Below, in pieces: positions 32,959 to 40,887 of a DNA stretch of 64,000 bases. Position 1 is the first letter of the stretch. Every line of letters starts with the position of its first letter. The position numbers and the translations under genes are program-made. The notes beneath the pieces are model-generated. The model made no database searches. It had not been told where the DNA came from and saw only the letters and a list, made by a program, of their open reading frames with translations. Source of the stretch: Streptomyces sp. Act143 (GTDB lineage Bacteria > Actinomycetota > Actinomycetes > Streptomycetales > Streptomycetaceae); contig NZ_QFRX01000001.1 in the NCBI RefSeq assembly GCF_003143935.1, positions 326,457 to 390,456 on the forward strand, in the 5' to 3' direction.

Positions 32959-33020
32959 TGCCAAGAGGGGCTCCCCCGAGTCCCACTCTCTCCGGCGATT
33001 CCTCGTCAAAAGGTTGTGCC

Positions 33021-34061
33021 ATGACTCCCTCCACTGAAACGGCCGCCGAGCGTGAGCGGCAGCGCCCCGCGGCGGCGGAGCAGACCCCCGAGCCGGACCG
33101 GGGGCCGCGCCGGCCGCCCGTGAAGGCATGGCTCCAGCCGGTCCTGATCTCATTGATCGTCGTGGCCGCCTTCATCACGTGCTACGTGGGTCTCCAGCGC
33201 GACCCGCAGCCCCACCAGGTGCCCATCGCCGTCACCGGGCCGAGCCTGCCGGGCGAGATACAGCGGGCCCTGGGCGACGCCGTCGAGGTGCATCCCACCG
33301 AGGACGCCGCGACGGCGCGGCACGCGCTGCAGCGGCACGACGTGGTGGCGGTGCTCAGTGCCGCGGCCCCGGGCCACCTGAACCTGCAGATCGCCGGCGC
33401 CGCCGGTGCGTCCACCACGTCGGCCGTGAGCCAGCTCGTCGACGCCTACGCCCAGGGCGCCGGGGCGCACGTGACCACCACGGACGTGGTCCCGCTGGCC
33501 GAGCACGACGCCCGCGGCCTGGCCGGCTTCTACGTCGCCTTCGGTGTGAGCCTGGCCGGCTTCGTCCTCGGCTCCAACGTTCTGGGGCTGGCCGGCATCA
33601 TGCGTCTGCGGCACCGGTACTACCTGCTGGCCGGAGCCTCCGCCGCCATCGGCACCGTCGGTGCGATCGTCGTCGGGCCCGTCCTGGGGGCCGCCCCGGC
33701 TCCGCTGGTGCCCCTGGCCTTCGTTCTGGCCCTGCTGGCCGCTGCGACGGCGTTCACGACCAAGCTCTTCGGCGCCTTCCTGGGGCCGATCGGGCTGCCG
33801 ATCACCACACTGGTGCTGCTGACCGTCGGCAACGCCACGAGCGGCGCGGTCATCGGAGCCGACTTGTTGCCCTCCGGAGCCCGGGCGGTCTCCTCCCTGC
33901 TGCCGCCCGGAGCGGCTGTCCGCGGCATTGCCGACCTCAGCTACTACGACGGCGCGCACCTCGCCGGTCCCGTCCTGACCCTGGCGCTGTGGGCCATCGG
34001 TGCGGGGTTCCTGCTGAGCCTGCGCCCCCGCCTGATGCGGCGCCGGGCAGCCGTCGCGTGA
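33021..34061 (+). CDS. Membrane protein, ABC-2/YhgE-type
   Basis: This 346-residue protein has a charged cytoplasmic N-terminus, one membrane helix (VLISLIVVAAFITCYVGLQR), an extracytoplasmic domain of about 120 residues, then about five more helices (GLAGFYVAFGVSLAGFVLGS, AAIGTVGAIVVGPVLGAAPA, TLVLLTVGNATSGAVIGADL and the end). The order helix-large loop-helix bundle is that of ABC-2 permease or YhgE/Pip-type proteins. No ATPase partner is encoded nearby, so it may be a stand-alone efflux or phage-infection-type protein. It is controlled by the palindrome-bearing promoter 70 bases upstream. The closing helix is followed by RPRLMRRRAAV. Confidence 0.8.
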   Translation: MTPSTETAAERERQRPAAAEQTPEPDRGPRRPPVKAWLQPVLISLIVVAAFITCYVGLQRDPQPHQVPIAVTGPSLPGEIQRALGDAVEVHPTEDAATARHALQRHDVVAVLSAAAPGHLNLQIAGAAGASTTSAVSQLVDAYAQGAGAHVTTTDVVPLAEHDARGLAGFYVAFGVSLAGFVLGSNVLGLAGIMRLRHRYYLLAGASAAIGTVGAIVVGPVLGAAPAPLVPLAFVLALLAAATAFTTKLFGAFLGPIGLPITTLVLLTVGNATSGAVIGADLLPSGARAVSSLLPPGAAVRGIADLSYYDGAHLAGPVLTLALWAIGAGFLLSLRPRLMRRRAAVA

Positions 34062-34120
34062 CCGCTGTGAAAGTCCCGGCCGCAACGGTGATTCCTGCCG
34101 CCCTGTCGTTCCCGGCACTG

Positions 34121-34150
34121 GCCTTGCCCGCCGTTCCTGGCGGGCAAGGC
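34121..34150 (+). terminator. Stem-loop terminator
   Basis: A perfect 12-bp stem (GCCTTGCCCGCC and its complement) with a six-base loop (gttcct) lies 60 bases after the membrane protein stop codon. There is no U-run, as usual for Streptomyces terminators. Confidence 0.7.
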
Positions 34151-34442
34151 TCCCGGCAGGAACGGGAAGAACGGCAGGAACGGTAGGCGCCGCGCAGAGG
34201 AGACGCTGAATCGAGCACGCAAACACCGTCGACACGGCACAGCGGCAGCGCAGCGCGCAGCCAGGGGTTCTCCCAGCCGCCCGAGTCCGTCCGAGTGGAG
34301 GACACGGCGGATGAGGCCTGTGCGCTGCCGTCCCGGTGGAAGATCCCGTCCAGTTGACGTCGACCGCAGCCGCCGAAGCAGTCGCGCTCGGATGCCCCGT
34401 CCGCCCGTTCCAGGCGGAGCCCACCAGACGGCGCTCCGCCGT

Positions 34443-34895
34443 CTACTCCGCCCAGGGGTGGAATCCGGTGCCGAGGACGTCCTCGAGAGCGGCGCGCAGT
34501 CGGGCCGCCTTGTCCTGGCCGAAGCTCTCCTCGAACTCGGACTGCACCGTCCGCCAGTACGGGAGTGCGGCCTTCATCCGGGCGAGGCCGTCCGGGGTGA
34601 GGGTGACGATGCGGGCGCGTCGGTCGGTCGGTGAAGGCTCGACGGTGACCAGTCCCTCACGGGCGAGTGGCTTGAGGTTGGTGGCCAGGGTGGTGCGGTC
34701 CATGGCGATCATGTCGGCGAGGCTCGTGATGGTGATCTGTTCCTGGGTGCTCAGTTTCTGCAGGATGCTGAACTGCGTGGCACGCAGGCCCGTCGGGGCG
34801 AGCGCCTTGTCGTAGGTGGCGCCGAGGTATCGGGCCGCCTTGCGCAGGGCCAGGTTGTTGCAGGAGTCGACGGTGTCTGTTCCGGTGCTCGTCAT
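34443..34895 (-). CDS. MarR-family regulator
   Basis: This 150-residue winged-helix protein has the MarR layout: a dimerisation helix (RKAARYLGATYDKALAPTG), LRATQFSILQKLSTQEQITI, TSLADMIAMDRTTLATNLKP (recognition helix) and the wing VTVEPSPTDRRARIVTLTPD. A Cys at residue 12 (DSCNN) could serve in redox sensing. Its own promoter region carries the core GAGTATATGCTC, close to the perfect palindromes found before its neighbours, so it is very likely the repressor of this local regulon. Confidence 0.93.
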   Translation of the reverse strand: MTSTGTDTVDSCNNLALRKAARYLGATYDKALAPTGLRATQFSILQKLSTQEQITITSLADMIAMDRTTLATNLKPLAREGLVTVEPSPTDRRARIVTLTPDGLARMKAALPYWRTVQSEFEESFGQDKAARLRAALEDVLGTGFHPWAE

Positions 34896-34924
34896 GATCC
34901 CCTCCAGGTACCGATCCGGGGTAT

Positions 34925-34936
34925 GAGTATATGCTC
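34925..34936. promoter_or_regulatory. MarR operator in front of marR
   Basis: GAGTATATGCTC lies 30 bases upstream of the marR start. On the minus strand it reads GAGCATATACTC and contains TATACT, a good -10 box. It differs by one base from the core of the two perfect palindromes nearby, suggesting weaker, autoregulatory binding. Confidence 0.65.
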
Positions 34937-35123
34937 CTAACGGCCATACCGCCCACCTGCCCTGGAGCGGCAGACGCCGCCCCCCGGGGCCGGGGGCACG
35001 CCGCGGCGACAGGAGCGGCGCGATGGGCGCCGAAGGGCCGCCCGCAGGGCGTGTGAGCGGCGTCGCCGACCGGCGATGACGGCATCAGTGCGGGCACCGG
35101 GTCGAGTCTCGCCGAAGTTCTTC

Positions 35124-35162
35124 TTGCGCTCACGATATTAGGAGCATATGCTCCTAATATCG
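35124..35162 (+). promoter_or_regulatory. Promoter with 30-bp perfect MarR palindrome
   Basis: TTGCGC (35124-35129), 17 bases and TATGCT (35147-35152) form a promoter with the same geometry as that at 32,925. A perfect 30-bp palindrome, 35133-35162, is centred on the same GAGCATATGCTC core and extends to CGATATTAG on one side. It is the longest and strongest copy of the site. It drives the NmrA-like gene at 35,296. Confidence 0.75.
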
Positions 35163-35295
35163 CAAGTGATTGTCCTGCGACGCCGCTTTCCGGCCGTTCC
35201 CGCTGTGCCTGTGCAGGCGCCCGCCGAACACTCGCGCCCTCGCCCCCCGATGCGACTGCGCGATCTTGTCCAATCCCGAAGAAGGTGAGCAGCTG

Positions 35296-36201
35296 ATGGC
35301 TGTCACAAACCTCGTCCTGATCACAGGCGCCGGCGGCGTAGGCCGCACCGTCCTCGAGAAGCTGCGCGCACAACAGGTGCCCGTACGCGTCATGGTCCGC
35401 CGGGACGACGACCGTGCCGCGCAACTGCGCGCTCTCGGAGCGGAGGTCGTCCTCGGTGACCTCACGCGGCCCGAGACTGTCGCAGCCGCCCTGGAAGGCG
35501 CCAAGAGCATGTACTTCGCCATGCCCGTGTCGCCTGACCACCTCCTCGCGGCAACCGTCGTGGCGAGCGTCGCGCGGGATTACGGCAAGCTGGACGCGCT
35601 GATCGGCATGTCGCAGATGACGGTGTCGCAGATGACCGCCACCAGCATCGCCGAGTCCCACCAGCAGCGGCTGCACTGGCTGGCAGAGCAGGTCCTGGAC
35701 TGGTCCGGGCTGCCGGTCGTGCACATCCGGCCGACGTCGTTCCTGGACAACCCGCTGTTCACCACGCTCCCGGCGCAGACCATCCGCGACAACGGCACGC
35801 TCGCGCTGCCGTTCGGAGCGGGGCGCACCTCGCCGATCGCCGTGGACGACGTCGCCCGGGCGGTCGCGGCCGTACTGCGCGACCCCCTTCCGCACGTGGG
35901 GCGCGTCTACGAACTGACCGGGCCGCGCACCCTCGACATGACGGAGATGGCCGAGGCTTTCTCCAAAGCGCTGGGCCGGCCGGTGGCGTACGTCGACGTG
36001 CCGCTCGAAGAGTGGCGCACGGAAGTGCTCGCCGGGATCGGCCTGCCACCGCACATCGAGCAGCACATCGTCACCATGTGCCGGCTGCACCAGCAGAACC
36101 GCTACGACCGGGCCTCCCAGGACGTCGAAAACCTGACCGGCACACCGGCCCAGACGGTCGAAGAGTTCGTCGCGGCACGCAAGAACCTCTACGTCGGCTA
36201 A
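35296..36201 (+). CDS. NmrA-family NAD(P)-binding protein
   Basis: This 301-residue protein starts with VLITGAGGVGRTVLEKL (Rossmann loop GAGGVG), has VMVRRDDDRAAQLRALGAEV, VVLGDLTRPETVAAALEGA, then MYFAMPVSPD and HIRPTSFLDNPLF. This is typical of NmrA-type atypical SDRs, which either reduce quinones or sense NADP(H) redox state. ATG 35296 has a gaaggtgag ribosome site. It is divergent from marR, its promoter bears the strongest MarR palindrome, and it precedes a VOC gene that may be co-transcribed. A role in quinone or electrophile stress is inferred. Confidence 0.9.
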   Translation: MAVTNLVLITGAGGVGRTVLEKLRAQQVPVRVMVRRDDDRAAQLRALGAEVVLGDLTRPETVAAALEGAKSMYFAMPVSPDHLLAATVVASVARDYGKLDALIGMSQMTVSQMTATSIAESHQQRLHWLAEQVLDWSGLPVVHIRPTSFLDNPLFTTLPAQTIRDNGTLALPFGAGRTSPIAVDDVARAVAAVLRDPLPHVGRVYELTGPRTLDMTEMAEAFSKALGRPVAYVDVPLEEWRTEVLAGIGLPPHIEQHIVTMCRLHQQNRYDRASQDVENLTGTPAQTVEEFVAARKNLYVG

Positions 36202-36332
36202 CGGATTCCCCGGATTCCCGGCCGATCGCCCACGGGGGCTCTCCCCCGTCCCACACGCCCCGCATACCACGGGACGCCACCGACGAAGTCCCGTACGGAC
36301 ACGGGACTCGGACAACGGAAGTGATCGCAGAA

Positions 36333-36806
36333 ATGAACATGAAACTCGAACTATTCGTCCTGCCCGTCTCGGATGTCGACCGCTCCAGGGCTTTCTACGA
36401 GAAGGCGGGCTTCCGGCTCGACCTCGCCAAGGACATCAACGAGGACTACCGGGTCGTCCACCTCACACCGCCCGGGTCCGAGGCCTCGATCATCTTCGGC
36501 AAGGGGCTGACCACCGCCCTGCCCGGCTCGGCCCAGGGGCTGTACCTCGTCGTCGAGGACATCGAACAGGCCCGGGCGCAGCTCGTCGAGCGCGGCATCG
36601 ACGTGAGCGAGGTCTTCCACGACGGCAAGGGCGTCTTCTTCCACGGGCACGACGCCGGCGACGTGGTCCACAAGGGCCAGGGCCAGGAGCGGATCACGGG
36701 CCCGCATCCCGAGCGCGCCAGCTACGGCTCCTACGCCGCCTTCAGCGACCCGGACGGCAACGGCTGGGTGCTGCAGGAGATCACACAGCGAGCCCCCGGC
36801 CGCTGA
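36333..36806 (+). CDS. VOC-family (glyoxalase/bleomycin resistance) protein
   Basis: This 157-residue two-module VOC protein reads KLELFVLPVSDVDRSRAFYE, KAGFRLDLAKDINEDYRVVH, LYLVVEDIEQARAQLVERGI and YAAFSDPDGNGWVLQEI. The Glu in LQEI and the early strand are the usual metal-ligand positions. Relatives include glyoxalase I-like enzymes and drug-binding proteins, so a detoxification role fits the MarR-controlled neighbour 130 bases upstream. The start ATG AAC ATG offers two close Met codons. Confidence 0.9.
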   Translation: MNMKLELFVLPVSDVDRSRAFYEKAGFRLDLAKDINEDYRVVHLTPPGSEASIIFGKGLTTALPGSAQGLYLVVEDIEQARAQLVERGIDVSEVFHDGKGVFFHGHDAGDVVHKGQGQERITGPHPERASYGSYAAFSDPDGNGWVLQEITQRAPGR

Positions 36807-36827
36807 TCCTGACCTGGCAGGCTCACG

Positions 36828-37008
36828 GTGTTGGCCGGTGGGGTGAGGGCAGTTGAGCTGGCCACGGCCTGGCAGGAACTCGGCTCCCACGTGACCTTGC
36901 TCGTCCGCGGCAACGGTCTGCTGCGCCAGGGTGGGAGCCCTTCGCCGGCGAACTCGTCACCGTGAGAGTGCGGCAGGCGGGCGACGACGTGCGTCGCGTC
37001 CTCACCCT
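36828..37008 (+). pseudogene. Fragment of a pyridine nucleotide-disulphide oxidoreductase gene
   Basis: The plus strand reads VLAGGVRAVELATAWQELGS, then HVTLLVRGNGLLRQ, which is the NAD-binding glycine motif and second strand of an FAD/NAD-linked reductase (lipoamide or mycothione type, usually VVGGGVVAxE). After one frame change it continues WEPFAGELVTVRVRQAGDDV, the segment that normally follows. Both ends of the enzyme are missing. It is an isolated relic. Confidence 0.65.
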
Positions 37009-37081
37009 CTCCGGATCGATCCGTTCGATGCGGTTTGGCTGCCTGGGCACTTCCGTTCCGGCTGTCGGAAGCGCCGTACGG

Positions 37082-37127
37082 GCAGATGTGAAGGCGATGA
37101 CGCGTACGTCGTCGCCTTCACATCTGC
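37082..37127. terminator. Long near-perfect hairpin, bidirectional terminator
   Basis: Arms at 37082-37102 and 37107-37127 pair in 20 of 21 positions around a cgta loop. It lies 8 bases downstream of the alcohol dehydrogenase stop and after plus-strand relic DNA, so it probably terminates the TetR-SDR-ADH operon. Confidence 0.8.
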
Positions 37128-37135
37128 GGTTCGCG

Positions 37136-38176
37136 TCAGCCGTGCGGCAGGATCACCGCACGCCCGTTGATCTTCCCGGCGTGCAGCCGTTCGTAGGCCA
37201 GCGGCGCCTCGTCCAGCGAGTACGTCTCGGTATGCACCGACAGCGCACCGGCCCGGGCCAGCCCGAGCACCTCGATGAGTTCGCCGCGGCTGCCCCAGTA
37301 GGGCGCGGTGACCGCCACCTCGAACGGCAAGTGCCCGAACCCGACGGGCAGCGACCCGCCGCCGATGCCCACGATGGTCACGTCGGCCTCTACGGCAGCC
37401 ACCGCGCCCGCGGTGCGCACGGTCGCCTCGGCGCCGACGAAGTCGAAGACCGCCTCCGCGCCCAGACCGCCGGTCAGCCCGCGCACCACGTCCGCGGCCC
37501 CGGCGTCCGACAGGACCGCCTCGTGCGCACCGACCTCGCGGGCGAGGCGCAGCTTGTCCTCGCCGACGTCGAGCGCGATGACCCGGGCCGGCGTCAGCGC
37601 GCGCAGCAGCTGGACGGCGACATGCCCGAGCCCGCCCGCGCCGATGACCACGGCCGTCGAGCCCGGCACCAGCTTGGGCAGCGACCGCTTGATCGCGTGG
37701 TACGGGGTGAGTCCGGCGTCGGTCAGCGGTACGGCGGCGACGGGGTCGAGCCCGTCGAGCGGCACCAGGTGGCGCGGGTCGTCCACGAGCAGGTACTCCG
37801 CCATGGCGCCCGGCGACCCGAGGCCCGGCGGACGGATGCCCAGTTCGTCTGCGCGCAGGCAGTAGTTCTCCTTGCCCTCGGCGCACTTGGCGCAGGTCCC
37901 GCAGCCCCAGGGTCCGTAGACGGCGACCGCGTCGCCCTCCCGCACCCCGCTGACGCCGGCGCCCAGCGCGGCGACGGTGCCGACGCCTTCATGGCCGAGG
38001 GTGAGCGGAAGCTCGTAGGGGAACCCTTCGGCGGGCCAGCTCATCACGGCGATGTCGGAGTGGCACACGCCGGCGGCGGTGACCTTCAACAGGACCTGGC
38101 CGGGGCCCGGTTCGGGGTCGGGGACGGTGACCACCTCGGGCGGCGCGCCGATCGTGCGGTACTGAAGTGCCTTCAT
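37136..38176 (-). CDS. Zinc-dependent alcohol dehydrogenase
   Basis: This 346-residue MDR enzyme has catalytic zinc ligands in GVCHSDI (Cys and the following His region) and LTLGHEGVGTV (GHE), a structural zinc lobe CGTCAKCAEGKENYC with four Cys, and the NAD motif GAGGLGHVAVQL. It should oxidise a primary or secondary alcohol or reduce an aldehyde with NAD. It starts with ATG at 38176, 19 bases after the SDR stop, in an operon tetR-SDR-ADH on the minus strand. A strong hairpin follows. Regulation by the TetR protein is inferred. Confidence 0.94.
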   Translation of the reverse strand: MKALQYRTIGAPPEVVTVPDPEPGPGQVLLKVTAAGVCHSDIAVMSWPAEGFPYELPLTLGHEGVGTVAALGAGVSGVREGDAVAVYGPWGCGTCAKCAEGKENYCLRADELGIRPPGLGSPGAMAEYLLVDDPRHLVPLDGLDPVAAVPLTDAGLTPYHAIKRSLPKLVPGSTAVVIGAGGLGHVAVQLLRALTPARVIALDVGEDKLRLAREVGAHEAVLSDAGAADVVRGLTGGLGAEAVFDFVGAEATVRTAGAVAAVEADVTIVGIGGGSLPVGFGHLPFEVAVTAPYWGSRGELIEVLGLARAGALSVHTETYSLDEAPLAYERLHAGKINGRAVILPHG

Positions 38177-38195
38177 GGCGTAACTCCTCTTCGGC

Positions 38196-38990
38196 TCAGA
38201 CGGCCGTGTAGGCGCCGTCGACCAGGTGGTAGCTGCCGGCCACGAAGGAGGCCCGGTCGGACAGCAGGAAGACGATCAGTTCGGCGACCTCCTCGGGGCG
38301 GCCCAGCCGGCCGACCGGGTGCAGGCCCACGAGCCCGTCGTAGGCGGCCTGGTCCATGCCCTGCAGCAGGGGGGTCTCGATGAAGCCGGGGCCGACCGCG
38401 TTGACACGGATGCCCTTCGCGGCGTACTCGGCGGCGGTGGTCTTGGTCAGGCCGACCACTCCGTGCTTGGCGGCCACGTAGGCGGCGGAGCCGGCGAAGC
38501 CGACCGAGCCGAGGATGGAAGCCACGTTGACGATGGCGCCGCCGCGACCCGTGGACTCGATGGCGGGGAGTTCGAAGCGCAGGGAGTAGAAGACGCCGTC
38601 GAGGTTGGTGCGGACGACGCGGTCGTAGGCGGCGATGTCGTACTCGCCCGTCGGGGCGCTCGGACCGCCGATGCCGGCGTTGTTCACGGCCAGGTCGAGG
38701 CCGCCGTAGGTCTCGACGGCGAAGGCGACCGCCGCCTCGACGGAGTCCGGGGCGGTGACGTCGAGCTCGACCGCGGCGGCCTTGATGCCCTCGGCGCGCA
38801 GTGCGGCGGCGGCCAGCTCGGCGCCCTCGGCGTTGTAGTCGGCGATGACGACGTTAGCGCCGCCCGCGCCCAGCCGACGGGCGGTCGCGAGGCCGATGCC
38901 GGAGGCGGCGCCGGTGACGAGGGCGGTCCGCCCGGCGAACTCGGTGGCGTAGTCGGACGTGGTCTCGGTCGCGTGTTCGGTGGTGCTCAT
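38196..38990 (-). CDS. Short-chain dehydrogenase/reductase
   Basis: This 264-residue classical SDR has TGAASGIG (residues 27-34), ADYNAEG (acidic residue after strand 2, so probably NAD-preferring), NNAGIGG, the catalytic Ser in VNVASILGS, YVAAKHGVV as YxxxK, and FVAGSYHLVDGAY at the end. A Thr-rich N-terminal tail of about 20 residues is extra. It lies between tetR (7 bases) and ADH (19 bases) and is probably the same pathway step pair: alcohol and keto-group redox. Confidence 0.93.
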   Translation of the reverse strand: MSTTEHATETTSDYATEFAGRTALVTGAASGIGLATARRLGAGGANVVIADYNAEGAELAAAALRAEGIKAAAVELDVTAPDSVEAAVAFAVETYGGLDLAVNNAGIGGPSAPTGEYDIAAYDRVVRTNLDGVFYSLRFELPAIESTGRGGAIVNVASILGSVGFAGSAAYVAAKHGVVGLTKTTAAEYAAKGIRVNAVGPGFIETPLLQGMDQAAYDGLVGLHPVGRLGRPEEVAELIVFLLSDRASFVAGSYHLVDGAYTAV

Positions 38991-38997
38991 GGTGCTC

Positions 38998-39642
38998 TCA
39001 CTCTTCGGCAGTGCTGTCGGGGTCCGCGGACGCGGCCTCCGAGATCAGGGCGTCGTAGGCCTGTTCCACCAGGGCGGCGAGGTCTGCGGCTCCCGAGTCG
39101 GGGTCGGCGGCGCGACGTGCCCACACACGCAGCGCCGCCGTGAGGACGCCGGCGGCGGCGTCGACGACGACGGCGGGGCGCAGGTCCCGCACGTCGTCGG
39201 TGCCGAGCCGCTCGGCGAGGATGCGGATCGAGTCCTCCTGGGCGTCCACGCGGATGCGTTCGTATGCGGCGAACAGGGCGGGCTCGCGGTCGACCAGTGC
39301 CAGCAGCGCGCGCATCCTGGGGCGCAGGTGGTGGGCCGGGTTCTCTTCGTCGGCGAGCCAGGCACGCACGGCCCGCCGATAGGCCAGCAGGGGCGGCTCC
39401 GTCACGGGGCGCTCCCGCAGCAGCGTGTTGATGCGGTCGCCGTCGCCGCGCACGAAGTCCAGGGCGGCGTCCTCCTTGCCGGTGAAGTGCCGGCTGAAGG
39501 TGCGCCGGGTGACGTCCGCGCGCTCGGCGATCGCCTCGACGGTGGTGTGCGCGAGGCCGCGTTCCAGGATCAGGTCGACCGCGGCGGTGGCCATGGCGTT
39601 CCTGGTCTGTCGTGCCTTGCGCTGTCGCCGGTCCTCAGTCAT
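38998..39642 (-). CDS. TetR-family regulator
   Basis: This 214-residue protein has a basic start (RRQRKARQTRNAMATAAVDL), the HTH (GLAHTTVEAIAERADVTRRT, FSRHFTGKED) and a helical ligand domain of actinobacterial TetR type. Genes for SDR and ADH follow directly on the same strand, so it heads its own operon. Just upstream lie two direct copies of a CTCAT-GGGACATC element that should be its operator. Confidence 0.93.
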   Translation of the reverse strand: MTEDRRQRKARQTRNAMATAAVDLILERGLAHTTVEAIAERADVTRRTFSRHFTGKEDAALDFVRGDGDRINTLLRERPVTEPPLLAYRRAVRAWLADEENPAHHLRPRMRALLALVDREPALFAAYERIRVDAQEDSIRILAERLGTDDVRDLRPAVVVDAAAGVLTAALRVWARRAADPDSGAADLAALVEQAYDALISEAASADPDSTAEE

Positions 39643-39660
39643 GTCTTCGAGGGTACACCT

Positions 39661-39698
39661 TGATGTCTCATGGGGACATCTGACTCATTGGGACATCA
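39661..39698. promoter_or_regulatory. TetR operator with 14-bp direct repeats
   Basis: CTCATGGGGACATC (39667-39680) and CTCATTGGGACATC (39684-39697) are direct repeats, 13 of 14 identical, with a 17-base period. A TGATGTC arm at 39661 makes an inverted pair with GACATCA at 39692-39698. It lies 19-56 bases upstream of the tetR start codon, over the expected promoter. Confidence 0.7.
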
Positions 39699-39843
39699 CA
39701 TCGCGCCCCTTCAGGCTTGGATTGCTGACGGCACCGGCCAAGATCACGCCAGGTCAGCGGCCCACCCCGGGCCCCTGAGTGCACACCTCCAGGATGCGAA
39801 CCGCGCGTGACAGGACCGACTCCTGGTGCGGTGCCCTCATCGC

Positions 39844-40761
39844 TCACTCCTCGCCCGTGCCTGGCAGCTGAGCCCCGACCCGCGCGGCCGTCTCGCGCAG
39901 CCAGATGTGGGCCGCGTCATGGGTGTGGACCGGATGCCACCACAGCGCCTCCCGCAGCGGCACCGCCTCGTAAGGCGGCTCCAGCACCCGCACGGCGGCG
40001 ATCGGGGCCATCTTGCGCGCCAGCCGTGCCTGGACCAGGGCGATGCGCCGGGTGCCGGCGATCATCAGGGGCAGGAGCTGGAAGCTGTCCACGGAGACCT
40101 CGACCCGCGGTTCGATGCCGAGCATGCCGAGCTGCCGTACGGCGGGCGCGTCGTACGTGCGCTGATACGTCACCCATGGCAGTTCGGCGAGGTCGGCACG
40201 GGTGAGCCGTTCTCCGACGCCGGGGTGGTCCCGCGCCACGAGGAACACCCATCGGTCGTCGTAGAGGTCGGTGGCGGGGAAGTCGCTGATCACGCCGTGG
40301 GGCATGAGCAGGCCGTCGGCGGCGCTCAGCAGGGTCGCGGTGTCGTCGATGACGGTCGGCGGGGTCTGGGTGAAGCGCAGCCGGATGCCGGGGGCCTCCT
40401 CGTGCACCAGGCGGGCGAGTTCGGTGCCGAAGACGGAGACGGCGTAGTCGGACGCGACCAGTTTGAACTCGCGGTGCTCCGTGGCCGGGTCGAAGTCGGC
40501 CTGGCTGGAGAAGAGGCGTTCCAGCAGGTCGTAGGCCGAGGCGGTGCGGTCCAGCAGGACCTGGCCGAGCGCGGTCAGCTCGTAGTGGCCGCCGACGCGT
40601 GCGAGCAGTTCGTCGCCGAAGTGCCGGCGCAACCGGGCGAGGGCGGCGCTCATCGCGGGCTGGCTCAGACCGACCCGCTGCCCGGCGCGCGTGACGTTCC
40701 GCTCCTCCAGCAGGGCGCGCAGGGCGACGACGAGATTGAGGTCGAGACGGGCCAGGTTCAC
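39844..40761 (-). CDS. LysR-family regulator of the catabolic operon
   Basis: This 305-residue protein has the LysR HTH in residues 5-65 (LNLVVALRALLEERNVTRAG, VGLSQPAMSAALARLRRHFG) and an effector domain with LVASDYAVSVFG, as in NodD/NahR-like members. GTG 40761 with an aaggga site is the natural start; the frame runs much further upstream antisense to the next gene. It is divergent from the ten-gene catabolic operon, which it most likely activates with a pathway intermediate as ligand. Confidence 0.93.
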   Translation of the reverse strand: MNLARLDLNLVVALRALLEERNVTRAGQRVGLSQPAMSAALARLRRHFGDELLARVGGHYELTALGQVLLDRTASAYDLLERLFSSQADFDPATEHREFKLVASDYAVSVFGTELARLVHEEAPGIRLRFTQTPPTVIDDTATLLSAADGLLMPHGVISDFPATDLYDDRWVFLVARDHPGVGERLTRADLAELPWVTYQRTYDAPAVRQLGMLGIEPRVEVSVDSFQLLPLMIAGTRRIALVQARLARKMAPIAAVRVLEPPYEAVPLREALWWHPVHTHDAAHIWLRETAARVGAQLPGTGEE

Positions 40762-40839
40762 GGATCGGTCCCTTGCGGTGGGCGACGAACAGAGAAGATA
40801 GACACGGTGGATGCTGTTCATCCACAGAATCGATTTCCC

Positions 40840-40880
40840 TGATTGCTCGGTGCGGGTCCAGATTAGTCGCACCGCAATCA
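40840..40880. promoter_or_regulatory. Inverted repeat next to the operon ribosome site
   Basis: TGATTGCtcGGTGCG (40840-40854) and CGCACCGCAATCA (40868-40880) are complementary apart from a 2-base bulge, with a 13-base loop. The right arm touches the ggagga ribosome site of the first operon gene. It may be the LysR binding site or an RNA hairpin that hides or presents the ribosome site. Confidence 0.6.
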
Positions 40881-40887
40881 GGAGGAC

